Below, piece after piece: positions 7,126 to 18,023 of a stretch of 64,000 nucleotides of DNA (within the stretch, counting starts at the first letter, position 1; every line of letters starts with the position of its first letter). Position numbers and translations under genes: made by a program. The notes beneath the pieces were generated by a model. That model was given only the letters and a program-made list of their open reading frames with translations. It was not told the origin of the DNA and ran no database searches. Source of the stretch: a virus. The stretch is from positions 31,092 through 95,091 of IMG/VR virus record IMGVR_UViG_3300030090_003481; one strand, written 5' to 3'.

Positions 7126-10100
7126 ATGGCTGAAGAAGAAAAAGAACAATCGGCATCTTTAAAAAGCTCGTTAACTAGTTCTCCAGGTAAAGGGTTAAAT
7201 ACAGACACTAGTCCTGAAGCACAACCTGAACGTAGTTATAGATTTGCTCTTAATGCAATGAATGAATCTCAAGAAGGAGATCAAGGGTTTCTAATTAACG
7301 AACAAGGTAATTATGAATGTGGTAGTTTAAATACTAGTGATTGGCTAGTAATAGGACATGTATATACTACTGAAGATACTGCTATTGTATTTCTAGCTCC
7401 TAGAGGTGCTGGTGATATTGGTATGGGTAAGATAGTAGAAATTACTGATTCTTGTAAGTCTACTACTATCATGACATCAGACTGCTTAAATTTTAGTGCA
7501 GAGTATCCAGTTCAAGCTGTTTATAGAATAAGACGTGGTTGTGAAAGACATATTTATTTTACTGATAATAATAATACAGTTAGAGTTTTAAATCTTGATT
7601 CATTAAGAGATTACTTAAAAGAAGGATTAGAAGATTTTATAATAGACAATCCTGATTCTTATCAAGAATCTCCTAGTATATGGGATTGTGAAAAAATGGG
7701 AATGTTTCCTAACATGACAATTCCTGATATATTTATAGAATCTATAATAGATGGAGGGGGTACTTTAAAAGTAGGAGCATATCAATTTGCTGTAGCTTAT
7801 CAAGATGAAGATTTAAATTCTACTAACTTTTTTGATATTTCAAATCCTATTCCTATTACAAAAGATCCTATTGGTAGCCCATTAAATGAAGCAGATGCTT
7901 TTGATATACAAGGATCAGAACCTGGGGAGACTACTGAAAAAACGATAAACTTAAGGTTTGATAATGTAGATACTTCGTTTACATTTCTTAGATTAGTTTG
8001 TTTACCAAGTACAAGTGGTACAGGTAATATAGATGGAGATGTATGGGAAATAGCTAATATACCAATTTCATCAGAAACAGTTGAATTTGCTTTTTCAGGA
8101 TGGGATGAAACAGCTACACCTAAGCTAGGATTAGATGATTTATTAATACCTAGTTTAGTATTTGAAAGAGCTAAAACTTTAGAACAAATAGATAATAGAT
8201 TAGTTCTTGGTAATATAGGAAATTCTGTAACTAACTGGTCTAAATTTCAACAAGCGGCTAATGATATAGCTATTAAGTATTATACAACTCCTTTGTATGC
8301 ATATTCTACTCATCATGGTGGACCTACATCTTATAGATACTATTCAGACTATAGAACATTTATGAGAGATGAAGTATATGCTTTAGGAATAGTTTGGATA
8401 TTTAGAAACGGACAAGAGTCGCCTGTATTCCATATACCAGGTAGAAAAGCTAATAGAGATCCGTTTGGAACTCCTTATGCTTTTAATGGTATACCAGGAG
8501 CTGATCCTAATAATCCAGAGTCTGTTGATCATAGTTCAGCAGCTAGAGCTCATTATAATGGAATGATTAGAGCAGAACATAATAGAAGACCTATTGAAAA
8601 TGGATTTAGTAATAGCGATCCTGATAAAGGTGGGTGGGATACTGATCCTGTTGCTACTAGTTTAGGTGATAAAAGTGTGTCTGATGGTGATACTAATCAT
8701 ATAAACGCTATGTCACGTGATTGTAATACTGAACATTTAGTAGGCTATTCTTCTGCTCAAGACGGTAATGTAGCTAGAACTCAAAGATGGAATGTTTGGA
8801 ATACAGCAATAAGAGATAAATATTATTGGTTAGATGAAGATGGTAACAGATCTACTAGATCTGAAGATTCTACGACTCTTATTACTGAAGGTCATATGGG
8901 ATATTACGAATGTAGAGATAAAGCATATCCTGATAAAAAAGATTGTTCTGGTGCTAGAGTATTTCCAGACGGTAATATAAGACACCATAGAATGCCTGAT
9001 ACTACACTAGAGCCACATTATTATGGAGATCCTTATAGAAGAGTTAGAGATAATTCTGGTACTGCACAATATTGTACAAATACAAATCCTTATTGTATAA
9101 ACGATACTTGGGTAGATCCTTCTACAAAATATTTTCTTACAGGTAATAATGATTATGGAGCTGGATGGGGAATGGGTGATGGCGCAGGACCAGCAGAACC
9201 AGCAAATGATGATTCTTATTTACTAGAAAGAATTATAAGTTTAGGAATAAAAGCTTTAAATGTTAATATACCTGCAGGTTTTGAAGATAGATTACAAGGT
9301 TTTAAAATAGTTAGAGGTATTAGAACTGATCAAGATAGATCTGTTTTAGATAAAGGTATAACTATGTATAATAACTGGGGTAGTATTGCAGGTCGTTGTG
9401 AACCAGAAACAGGTGTAGGCAATGCTGGAGCTTATGTAAATGGTTGGCAACCTGCTGTATCATCTGCAAGTAGTTGGGAACAGTGTGGTGGGTTAACAAA
9501 AGGATTTAGACATGGAGAAAACTCAAGCGGTTGGGGTAATAAAAACGATTGGCGTCAATGTGTTAATGATGAAGTAACTACTTTATTAAGGCCTTATGGT
9601 AATTATCCTGAGAATTGTAATAGTAATGTTGCAAATAATAGATGTATGCCTTGGTGGGCTGAAAATGATTGTGGTCCTGATCATAGTTGTATAGAAGGAA
9701 CAGGTAGTAACGGAGGTTGTGGTTATGTAGAGCATAAACCTTTTGTAGGTTATCCTCATGCAAATATGCCTTGTTCTAGAGTAACTACTTCTGGTAGTGG
9801 CTGGGGAAGACATACTCAAATATTTAGTGGTGGTTTATTTAATATAGCTTATCATGGTCCTTTAGGTAAATTTAGTACTTCTAATATAAATGCAGAATAT
9901 GTAAAATATGAAAGAATACTTGTAGGTAGAGTTAATGTTACAAGACATAATTCTCATGAAGGTTGTGACGATTGTGGTTACAGACCAGCTAGTTGGACTT
10001 TTCAATACTGTGATTTTAGTATGAGTTTTATACCTACACATGATCAAGGAAGATTATTTAGAGGGGGAGCTTATGATGGAGGTGATGATCAAGGAGGTAG

Positions 10101-12699
10101 TTATGATAGTTATGTTGGTCATGAATATTATGACAAACCTTTAGTTAATAGACGTATTGTTGCACAAGCTTATGCAGCAGCTAAAGGAGGATCTGTTAAA
10201 GCTACTTTTAGTAGCGATGATTTTAAAAATGGTTATTTCCAACAAGAGTGTTACGTATATGAAATAATGAATAGTATTTATGACTATGATCATTATGAAG
10301 ATATGGAAAGTGCAGGAGATAGAAATGGTATGATGAAAGTAGGAGTTCCTTATCCGTATCACAGATCTTATAGTAATGGTTGTAGTAGAGATCAAGATGT
10401 CCCTCGAAATAGATTTATGCAACCTCCTGCAGATAATAGCTGTTATCAACTAGATGATTCAAATAGCGGTATGGATCATTCAAAAGGTTATAGTGGTAAG
10501 GGTAAAGTACAAGCTAGTGCTTATTATGTTTCTCTTAAACAAAATGCTCCTAATGCATTTGGTAATTTATCAAATATTGATTATGTACAAACAGGTAATA
10601 AAATAAATAGATTAGGAAAAGATTATCCTGGTGTTGGATTAGTAGATGATCCTACTGATAATGGTTTTATTATGTTTGGAGGGGATGCTTTTATATCTAA
10701 ATTCGCATTTAGAAAAACTAACCATAATGTACTATGTTATAATTGTGATGGTGGAATTACAGGAGGAGAATTCTCTAGATTTGGAGGTATGTTCCATAAT
10801 AGTATTGTACATTACTATGTAGAGTCATATATAAATTGTGAATATAGGCATAGTCAATGTACAGCATCACCTGGTACATCTACATCTTTATCTGGTTTAA
10901 GCACAAATGATTATGATTCTCATTATCCTTATTGTACACTAGGAAATATTAATGATGGTTTTGGTTTACATGGTGGAGGGTTTTTAGATTCAGAAGATAA
11001 ATACGGAATATCTGACGGTACAAAAAGTACAGAAAAAATACCTGGCAATAAAATACATATCAATAAATATAATTTAAATTATGATTTTATAAAATCTAAT
11101 ACAGAAAAAAGATATAGAGGATTACCTATGACTTATGATTACTGTAGCGGATGTTATGAAAACTATCCAACAAGAATTGTTTATTCACAACAATCATTTA
11201 AAGAAGAAGTATCAGATAACTATAGAGTATTTTTTGCTGAAAATTATTCTGATATACCTGGTCATACAGGAGATATTACAAATCTATTTACTATAGGTAA
11301 TACAATATACGCACACTGTTCTGAATCTTTATGGAGATTATTTAAATCAAGACAAGAAGTAAAAACAGATAATGTTAGTCTTAGAATAGGTACAGGCGCT
11401 TTCTTAGCAGAACCACCACAACAAATGACTGAAGCAGAGTTTGGTTATCTAGGATCACAATCTCAGTGGGCTACAATAGTAACTGAAAATGGTACATTCT
11501 TTGTTGATTCTAGGCAAGGAAGAGTATATTTATTACAAGGAGATAAACCTGTAGATTTATCTAATGTTAGTATGAGAAATTTCTTTGAGAATAATCTAAC
11601 TTTAGAAATTAATGAACAGTATGAAAGATTAACGGGTGATAAATTTCCTTTAGGTGATCATCCACATCACCCTGAAGGATCAGGATTTATAGCTGCATAT
11701 GATTCTAGGCACACTAGATATATACTAACTAAAAGAAGTTATGTATGTTTAGATGAAGATGCTTTATTAAATGGTTATAGAAAAGTAGAAGGTACTCGTG
11801 ATTTTGATCCTGATAAACCATACTTATGGTTAAAACAATACGGTACATCAGATAGTGGTTGGAAAAGATGGGTATACAAAGCAAACAAAACAGCTAGTAT
11901 GCAGTTTGTAAATAATAGTCCAGCGTTTTTTAGAGACACAAGTTATACAGTAAGTTTTAATTTTAGTTTAGGAGCATGGGCATCATTTCATAGTTACAAG
12001 CCTAATGCATATGTAATATTTAAAAACTCTTTCTTTAGTAAAGAAAATAGTTGGAATGTTGATAACTCAGATACTTTATATAAACATGGCGTATCTCCTG
12101 AAGGAAATAATTATACTTGTTTTTATTCATCAAATCCATCACCATTTGCTGTAGATTTTATTGTAACTCAAAATGGATTAACAACTTTTGAATATAACAA
12201 TATACATTGGATAACACATGCTTCTGTATATAACCCAACTACTAGAACATATACTGATCAAAGATATTTTACATTTGACCATGTATTATTTTATAATAGT
12301 TATCAATCTAGTGGCCTTATTAATTTAATAAATAAAGATGGTGTTCCAACAGCCTTAACAACAATATCTAATTTTGATTCACTACATGTAGGACAAACTA
12401 CTATAGCTAGAAAAGAACGTACTTTTTCTATGAATGCTTTACGAGATGCTGTTATAGATAGAACACAACCTTTGTTTACAAAAGACTGGAATGATAATAA
12501 TTATCAATTTGCTCATAACCAAGGTTATTTAGATGCTATTAACTCAAATGCAGTTGGTGTTAAGCCTTGGTTCCAAGCTGAGAGATTTAGAGATAAATAC
12601 TTGGGAATTAGGTTAATTTTTAGTAACTTTGTAGGTACAGATAATTGTAAACTGATCTTTAATTATTTGTATACACAACAAACATTTACAGCTAGGTAA
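7126..12699 (+). CDS. crAss-like muzzle / tail stabilisation protein
   Basis: An 1857-residue protein. The region about 1390-1490 (LWRLFKSRQEV, GAFLAEPPQQMTEAEFGYLG, FFVDSRQGRVYLLQG, MRNFFENNL) is the well-conserved signature of the crAss-like stabilisation protein that forms the end of the short tail. The middle (about 450-1350) is a long insertion rich in Cys, Gly, Asp, His and Tyr with many CxxC-like pairs. This makes it larger than I would expect for the family and suggests metal- or disulphide-stabilised surface domains. It ends at 12699, sharing one base with the next ATG, so the two genes are coupled. The core assignment is firm; the role of the insertion is unknown. Confidence 0.85.
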   Translation: MAEEEKEQSASLKSSLTSSPGKGLNTDTSPEAQPERSYRFALNAMNESQEGDQGFLINEQGNYECGSLNTSDWLVIGHVYTTEDTAIVFLAPRGAGDIGMGKIVEITDSCKSTTIMTSDCLNFSAEYPVQAVYRIRRGCERHIYFTDNNNTVRVLNLDSLRDYLKEGLEDFIIDNPDSYQESPSIWDCEKMGMFPNMTIPDIFIESIIDGGGTLKVGAYQFAVAYQDEDLNSTNFFDISNPIPITKDPIGSPLNEADAFDIQGSEPGETTEKTINLRFDNVDTSFTFLRLVCLPSTSGTGNIDGDVWEIANIPISSETVEFAFSGWDETATPKLGLDDLLIPSLVFERAKTLEQIDNRLVLGNIGNSVTNWSKFQQAANDIAIKYYTTPLYAYSTHHGGPTSYRYYSDYRTFMRDEVYALGIVWIFRNGQESPVFHIPGRKANRDPFGTPYAFNGIPGADPNNPESVDHSSAARAHYNGMIRAEHNRRPIENGFSNSDPDKGGWDTDPVATSLGDKSVSDGDTNHINAMSRDCNTEHLVGYSSAQDGNVARTQRWNVWNTAIRDKYYWLDEDGNRSTRSEDSTTLITEGHMGYYECRDKAYPDKKDCSGARVFPDGNIRHHRMPDTTLEPHYYGDPYRRVRDNSGTAQYCTNTNPYCINDTWVDPSTKYFLTGNNDYGAGWGMGDGAGPAEPANDDSYLLERIISLGIKALNVNIPAGFEDRLQGFKIVRGIRTDQDRSVLDKGITMYNNWGSIAGRCEPETGVGNAGAYVNGWQPAVSSASSWEQCGGLTKGFRHGENSSGWGNKNDWRQCVNDEVTTLLRPYGNYPENCNSNVANNRCMPWWAENDCGPDHSCIEGTGSNGGCGYVEHKPFVGYPHANMPCSRVTTSGSGWGRHTQIFSGGLFNIAYHGPLGKFSTSNINAEYVKYERILVGRVNVTRHNSHEGCDDCGYRPASWTFQYCDFSMSFIPTHDQGRLFRGGAYDGGDDQGGSYDSYVGHEYYDKPLVNRRIVAQAYAAAKGGSVKATFSSDDFKNGYFQQECYVYEIMNSIYDYDHYEDMESAGDRNGMMKVGVPYPYHRSYSNGCSRDQDVPRNRFMQPPADNSCYQLDDSNSGMDHSKGYSGKGKVQASAYYVSLKQNAPNAFGNLSNIDYVQTGNKINRLGKDYPGVGLVDDPTDNGFIMFGGDAFISKFAFRKTNHNVLCYNCDGGITGGEFSRFGGMFHNSIVHYYVESYINCEYRHSQCTASPGTSTSLSGLSTNDYDSHYPYCTLGNINDGFGLHGGGFLDSEDKYGISDGTKSTEKIPGNKIHINKYNLNYDFIKSNTEKRYRGLPMTYDYCSGCYENYPTRIVYSQQSFKEEVSDNYRVFFAENYSDIPGHTGDITNLFTIGNTIYAHCSESLWRLFKSRQEVKTDNVSLRIGTGAFLAEPPQQMTEAEFGYLGSQSQWATIVTENGTFFVDSRQGRVYLLQGDKPVDLSNVSMRNFFENNLTLEINEQYERLTGDKFPLGDHPHHPEGSGFIAAYDSRHTRYILTKRSYVCLDEDALLNGYRKVEGTRDFDPDKPYLWLKQYGTSDSGWKRWVYKANKTASMQFVNNSPAFFRDTSYTVSFNFSLGAWASFHSYKPNAYVIFKNSFFSKENSWNVDNSDTLYKHGVSPEGNNYTCFYSSNPSPFAVDFIVTQNGLTTFEYNNIHWITHASVYNPTTRTYTDQRYFTFDHVLFYNSYQSSGLINLINKDGVPTALTTISNFDSLHVGQTTIARKERTFSMNALRDAVIDRTQPLFTKDWNDNNYQFAHNQGYLDAINSNAVGVKPWFQAERFRDKYLGIRLIFSNFVGTDNCKLIFNYLYTQQTFTAR

Positions 12700-15467
12700 T
12701 GAAATATAGAAATAAATATCAAGCACAAGGAAGTGTAGGAGCATCATTCGGAAGAAACAATGCGCCACCTCCACCACCAGGCAAACCAAGATTAATGGAT
12801 CATGTTATTGATGTTGGGGAGTTTGCTTTAAATCAAGTGTTAACTCCTTTTGAAACAATAACAGGAACTAACTTTTATGACCCTAAGTTTGAAAGTGATT
12901 TTATGCAAAATACTAGTGATATAAGTTCAGCTATTATAGGAGCTGGTACAGATATAGCTGGTACTATGGTAGCAGGCCCTTTATATCATGCAGGTAAATT
13001 TGGACTAACTAAAGGTAGTCAAGCTTTAGGATTAAAAGATAATACACATTCAGATCATAATGCATGGGCTGAAAAGACAGCTTCTACTATTGGTTTTGTA
13101 GGAGATGCTGCAGGTGTTTTAGCTGGAGGAGTTGCTGAGCACGGTGGTAAAATTAAAAAACACCAAACTACAGGATCTGTATTTAATACTAATTTAGGTC
13201 TTGGTGGTTATGATTTAAATAATTTAGGTATAGGTATGAATATGTTTAATAATAATGCAGGTTCATTACAATTTCCTGAATTAGCTGGAAACTATCAAAA
13301 TATGATGAGTACTGATTTATCAGCTTCTACTTTTCAACCTAGTAATATGGGCTTTAATGTTACTCCAAGTAATTTTGGGGATCCAGGTACATGGGGTCAA
13401 AATACAGTACCAACTGAATTTGGAGGAGGAACATATTCTACAACAAGTAATTACTGGAGACCATTTACAACTGAGAAAGGTAATCTATATAGAGGTCTAG
13501 AAGGAGGTCAACATCTTACTAATAAAGATATAACTTTATTAACTCCAGACTCTAATGTTACTCAATTTGATCCAAATCTAAATTCATATGTAGATGCAGC
13601 AGGAAATCCAACAGAATATTCTGCGTCATTCACACCGAATAACTACAATATGTTTAATAGATTTAGTGATAAATTTATAAAACCATTTGCTAATCAAACT
13701 GCAGTAGGAGCTCAACAATATGGTGATGCAATGGGAAGTAATTTTAAAACTTTATTTGGAAAAGGTCAGGGTAATCTAACAACAAGAATAGGTAATCTAG
13801 ATGCTAAAAGTTTAGGACAAACAGTAGGATTAGCATCTGCAGCTGCAGGTATATATAATACTTGGAAGCCAGGCGCAAGAACTCAATCTCAACTAGTAGG
13901 TGATGCAGAAGCAGCATTAGAAGCTAGTAATCAACAAAAGCTTCTTGATGAAGGATGGATGGGTGGTGGTAATACAGGGTTCTTTAGAGCAGCAGAAAGA
14001 GGAGGTAATATCGGTGAATGTAAAGAATGTAATAAGATGAGAAAACATATGATGAAATACTACAAAGGAGGCTCTGTCAAACCTCAAAAAATGGAGATGG
14101 GGACCAATCCTGATATAATGTCTTACTTAAGTAATTTAAAAGTAGGTGATAAATTTAGTAACTTATTAAATACTGCTACAGATAAATTTGGGGAACTAAA
14201 AAGTTATTTTAATCCTAGCGATGAAATGCCTTATGGTTTAAAGAATGTTACTTATAGAGGTAATAAATTTACTAGAAACCAAAATATGGATGAGTTTGCA
14301 AGACTTGGTAAAAACACAGTAGTAGGACAAGATAGAACATATGATGATTCAGCTAGACAAAATAATGCAGGAATAGGTTATGATAAAAAAGGTATACTTT
14401 CTAACTTAGGGCCTAACCATAGTAAATATAAAATGATGCAACAGCATTTAATGGCTGAGCGTGGCGGTAATATTCCTAAAGCACAATATGGTACTAGTAG
14501 TTTTATGAGCGCACAACCAAGATTTAGCACTCAGTATAATCTTCTAGGAGAAAATAAAGGGTTAACTACTTTAGGTTTTGGCGCAGATTTAAGAAATTGT
14601 TGGGGAGGTACTTGTAGAGATATAGGCGGAGGACAATTTCTTCCAGGCTTCTTTGGTAACTTTACTCCTTATAAAGGTATGGTTCAATCTAATTTTTATA
14701 ATCCTACTACAGGTGAACGAGATAGTGAAATGGTTGAAAAATTGAATATGAAAGGTAATATAGGAGCTAGAGGAAGACTTAATTTAGATTTATATTCATT
14801 AGGATCACCTTCAGGTGTATTTGCAGAAGGGTTTGGTGGTATTAATATGGATTCAGATTTTAATAAATTTTATGGAGGTAAAGCTGGGTTACAATTTAAA
14901 TCTACAAGACCTCAAAAATTACCTACTTTCGGTAATTATAGAGCAAAATCACATGCAGACTTTATGCCTCAATGGCAACTAGATTTATATGGTAAATACG
15001 CTTCAGATAAAGGTAAATCACTTGGCGCAGATTTTAGATATGGTGTATTAGGAGGAGGTATTGAACATAACTTAGATACAAAACAAACTAATATTATGGG
15101 AGGTCTAAGATGGAATCTTGAAAAAGGTGGTGGTGTCAATAACCCAGGATTTAAAGCATTACCTGGTTATGTACAAACTAAGATATTAAGTAATATGGAG
15201 ATGGGTGGTAATGTAGATCCTAATTCTTCAGGAGATGTAGAGATAGAAGTAGAAGGTGGAGAGACTATAAAAACTATTGATGGACAAAATAAAGAATTTT
15301 TTGGACCATCACATGATCAAGGAGGTATTATTACAAAAGCTAATGATGGTGATTTCGTATATCCTAAAGGAACTTGGTCAAAAAGGCATATAAAAAGAAC
15401 TGAAAGACAAGCCGCAATTCTAGCTAAGTTAGAAGAGGCAGGTATTAACACTGAAGGACTAGTATAA
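12699..15467 (+). CDS. Virion/cargo protein with RGG motifs and GPSHDQGGI C-terminal module
   Basis: A 922-residue protein following the muzzle. The N-terminal third has Ala/Gly-rich hydrophobic stretches (about 75-95 and 125-150) that may insert in membranes. Short repeats of the form ERGGN-I or MGGN-V occur at about residues 430, 587 and 838. The C terminus has EVEGGETI and GPSHDQGGI followed by a basic helix, a module I recall from virion proteins of Bacteroidota phages. A role as an ejected or tail-hub protein is inferred from position. It shares one base with each neighbour. Confidence 0.65.
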   Translation: MKYRNKYQAQGSVGASFGRNNAPPPPPGKPRLMDHVIDVGEFALNQVLTPFETITGTNFYDPKFESDFMQNTSDISSAIIGAGTDIAGTMVAGPLYHAGKFGLTKGSQALGLKDNTHSDHNAWAEKTASTIGFVGDAAGVLAGGVAEHGGKIKKHQTTGSVFNTNLGLGGYDLNNLGIGMNMFNNNAGSLQFPELAGNYQNMMSTDLSASTFQPSNMGFNVTPSNFGDPGTWGQNTVPTEFGGGTYSTTSNYWRPFTTEKGNLYRGLEGGQHLTNKDITLLTPDSNVTQFDPNLNSYVDAAGNPTEYSASFTPNNYNMFNRFSDKFIKPFANQTAVGAQQYGDAMGSNFKTLFGKGQGNLTTRIGNLDAKSLGQTVGLASAAAGIYNTWKPGARTQSQLVGDAEAALEASNQQKLLDEGWMGGGNTGFFRAAERGGNIGECKECNKMRKHMMKYYKGGSVKPQKMEMGTNPDIMSYLSNLKVGDKFSNLLNTATDKFGELKSYFNPSDEMPYGLKNVTYRGNKFTRNQNMDEFARLGKNTVVGQDRTYDDSARQNNAGIGYDKKGILSNLGPNHSKYKMMQQHLMAERGGNIPKAQYGTSSFMSAQPRFSTQYNLLGENKGLTTLGFGADLRNCWGGTCRDIGGGQFLPGFFGNFTPYKGMVQSNFYNPTTGERDSEMVEKLNMKGNIGARGRLNLDLYSLGSPSGVFAEGFGGINMDSDFNKFYGGKAGLQFKSTRPQKLPTFGNYRAKSHADFMPQWQLDLYGKYASDKGKSLGADFRYGVLGGGIEHNLDTKQTNIMGGLRWNLEKGGGVNNPGFKALPGYVQTKILSNMEMGGNVDPNSSGDVEIEVEGGETIKTIDGQNKEFFGPSHDQGGIITKANDGDFVYPKGTWSKRHIKRTERQAAILAKLEEAGINTEGLV

Positions 15468-18013
15468 TGAAGAAAAAAAATAACATACCACTTACTGAAG
15501 AAGAGATTAACTCTTTAATGAAAGAACTCAAAAATATTGAGATCGAAGATATGGCAGATCGTGCTAAAATAATAGAGCGATCTGAGAAATTAGAAATGCA
15601 AGATAAAGCTGATTTAACTGCATTAATGGAGAGAGGAGGTAAAGTTAGTCACAAAAAAGGAGGAGGGTTTACCTATAAGATGGGTGGTAAGGTTAAGACT
15701 ATGTCTGAGTACATGAAAGATTTAATGGGAGGTAGAGAGTTTCTTGAAAACAATTTCCAAGGAGGAGGTTCAGTGCGAGACATTATGCTAATGAATGCGC
15801 AAATGACTAATATGCAACAACCACCTATGATGCAGACTAGAGGAAATGTTGAGGATGATGGTTTTGAAACTAAACCTAAACAGAAAGATTATAAAGATGA
15901 AAGAGGTAGGTGGAAGCCAGAAGGATTTATGGATTATAATAATGCATTAATGGATTGGAATGCTATATATCATCCAGAAAGAAATAATCCAGATAATATA
16001 ACAATTACAACTGAGCCTTCAGAAGGAAGTCGGACTGCTGAAATGATAAAAAGTATAGATGAAAAGTCAGTTACTAATCCACCTGTAGTTACATATACAG
16101 ACGATGCTACAATAAATAATGTAGAGACACAAAATGATTTTTCATTTGAAGATCTTATGAGAACTCCTACAATACCTATGGAAGGAGCGCCTAATACGCC
16201 TCCTCCTCGTACAGGTCCTCCATATACAGCTGATAATCCTAATCCTAACCCTAACTCTGGTGCAGAAATAGACGATGATTATGTTGTAACTTTAGATGAT
16301 GTAGATCCTAATGCAACTAATGTAACAGATCCTAATGCAATAGATTATAACAACTTAGGAGAAATAGATTATACTGTAGACCCTGATACAGGTGAGCCTT
16401 TAACAGACCCAAGAGATCCTAGAAGAGATCCATTGACTGCAGAAATACTAGATACATCTGAATTAAATCAACCAGTAGAGTCAACTGTATCTACTAATCC
16501 TTTACCTACATATAAAGAATCTGTGCTACAAGAGCATGCAGATATGTATGGAGTAAAGCCAGAGGATATGGAGTGGTATGATAATAAACAACAATGGTTT
16601 CCTAAAGATGGTGCTGAAAGTATTTATGGAGATACTTGGATTAAAGATGTAGAAGGTGATGATCCTGAAGGACCAGTAGGTGCATGGGCAGATGATGCTA
16701 GAAATTATGAATTTGATGCAGAAGGTAATCCAATAAGAGAAGTACCTGCTAATAAGACTATGGATAGGCTAAGAGGTGAGTATGAAAATTTAGGCCGTAC
16801 ACCTTCATATGAAGAATATGATCTTGCATGGCAAATGGAAAACCCAAACGCACCAGATAACCAACGGCCTAGTTTTGAAGATTATCAAGCATTGTTTGGT
16901 ACTCCAGATCCTTCTCAATTACCTATAGATGATCCTTTACATCCTGACTATTTAAAAAATAAATACCCTACAGTAGAAGGAGGTCCACCAAATGTAGGAG
17001 AGATTGATAGGAATAATAATGGTATGCCTGATTATTTAGAAAGACAAGCAGAAATACCTACACTACCTATTCAAGAAATACCTAGTATTACTGATCCGAA
17101 TGCATTACAACTTCCAGAACTATCAACTGCTGACCCTATAGATGTGACTACTAGTGGAGGAGATTTACAAGAAGAAGCTGCAAAAAGATATGGGTTTACA
17201 ATGGATGAAGATGAAAATAGTCCTACATTTGGAGAGTACTTTAAAGGAGATGATCAGTTAATGTGGGATGATAATATGGAAATGTGGGTACCTGGTAGTA
17301 TGATGAATTTACCACCTGCTAACAATGTAGCTAAACCTAGACAAACGATTAAAGAGCTGCTTGAAGGAATGAACATTAAAAAGAATTTACCTGATATATT
17401 AGGAGGAGCAGGTTCAGCTATATCAGGTTTTGGTCCATTAGCGACAACACTTAAAGCTGGAATGGATACAGATGAAATAAATTACTTTGAAGATATAGAA
17501 AATGCTGCTATTGCAGATCAAGAAAAAGCTTTAAATGTATTTGATGATGGAAAAGAAAGTGCAAGAAGAGTAATAGATAGACAAAGAAGACAAGGAATAA
17601 ATAGGCTAGATGATTATGTAATGAGTGCTGGACAAAGAAGAGCAGGTGCACGAGCATTAGATGTAGCAGCTATGGAACAGATGCCTTTATCTGATTTAAG
17701 ATTTGATACACAAAAATCTCAACTATATAATCAAATAGCGCAAACAAGATTCCAAGGTGATATAGCAGATGCTACTGGAGCTACAGCAAGAGATGATAAA
17801 TTAGATCAAAATAGAGATAATTATTATAGTAATTTGTCAGAAAATTTAAGTAACTTGGGCACCCAAACACAGAACTTTGCAAAACAGATGGGTCAAAAAA
17901 GAACAAATCAATTACAAGAGTTAGCTTATTTAAACAATATGTCTAGAGGAGAAATGGATCCTTTTATTATTGTAGATGGTCAAATTGTACCAAATCCTAA
18001 TTATGTAGGGTAA
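15467..18013 (+). CDS. Acidic Pro/Asp-rich cargo or tail protein
   Basis: An 848-residue protein. Residues 1-100 are helical and contain MERGGKV and KMGGKV, the same short motif as the gene upstream. Residues about 120-590 are low-complexity, acidic and rich in Pro, Asp and Asn (for example VDPNATNVTDPNA). Two segments with similar layout, around MEWYDNKQQWFPKDG and LMWDDNMEMWVPGS, look like a degenerate repeat. The C-terminal 200 residues are predicted helical. The mix of disordered and helical parts suits a protein threaded out through the tail. I infer a cargo role; no family is recognised. Confidence 0.6.
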   Translation: MKKKNNIPLTEEEINSLMKELKNIEIEDMADRAKIIERSEKLEMQDKADLTALMERGGKVSHKKGGGFTYKMGGKVKTMSEYMKDLMGGREFLENNFQGGGSVRDIMLMNAQMTNMQQPPMMQTRGNVEDDGFETKPKQKDYKDERGRWKPEGFMDYNNALMDWNAIYHPERNNPDNITITTEPSEGSRTAEMIKSIDEKSVTNPPVVTYTDDATINNVETQNDFSFEDLMRTPTIPMEGAPNTPPPRTGPPYTADNPNPNPNSGAEIDDDYVVTLDDVDPNATNVTDPNAIDYNNLGEIDYTVDPDTGEPLTDPRDPRRDPLTAEILDTSELNQPVESTVSTNPLPTYKESVLQEHADMYGVKPEDMEWYDNKQQWFPKDGAESIYGDTWIKDVEGDDPEGPVGAWADDARNYEFDAEGNPIREVPANKTMDRLRGEYENLGRTPSYEEYDLAWQMENPNAPDNQRPSFEDYQALFGTPDPSQLPIDDPLHPDYLKNKYPTVEGGPPNVGEIDRNNNGMPDYLERQAEIPTLPIQEIPSITDPNALQLPELSTADPIDVTTSGGDLQEEAAKRYGFTMDEDENSPTFGEYFKGDDQLMWDDNMEMWVPGSMMNLPPANNVAKPRQTIKELLEGMNIKKNLPDILGGAGSAISGFGPLATTLKAGMDTDEINYFEDIENAAIADQEKALNVFDDGKESARRVIDRQRRQGINRLDDYVMSAGQRRAGARALDVAAMEQMPLSDLRFDTQKSQLYNQIAQTRFQGDIADATGATARDDKLDQNRDNYYSNLSENLSNLGTQTQNFAKQMGQKRTNQLQELAYLNNMSRGEMDPFIIVDGQIVPNPNYVG

Positions 18014-18023
18014 ATTATAAATT

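Noticed and set aside
10141-10449. Antisense frames within the muzzle gene (also 9578-9819 and 9862-10047)
   Set aside because: These are Ile/Thr/His-rich shadows caused by the codon use of the large + strand gene.
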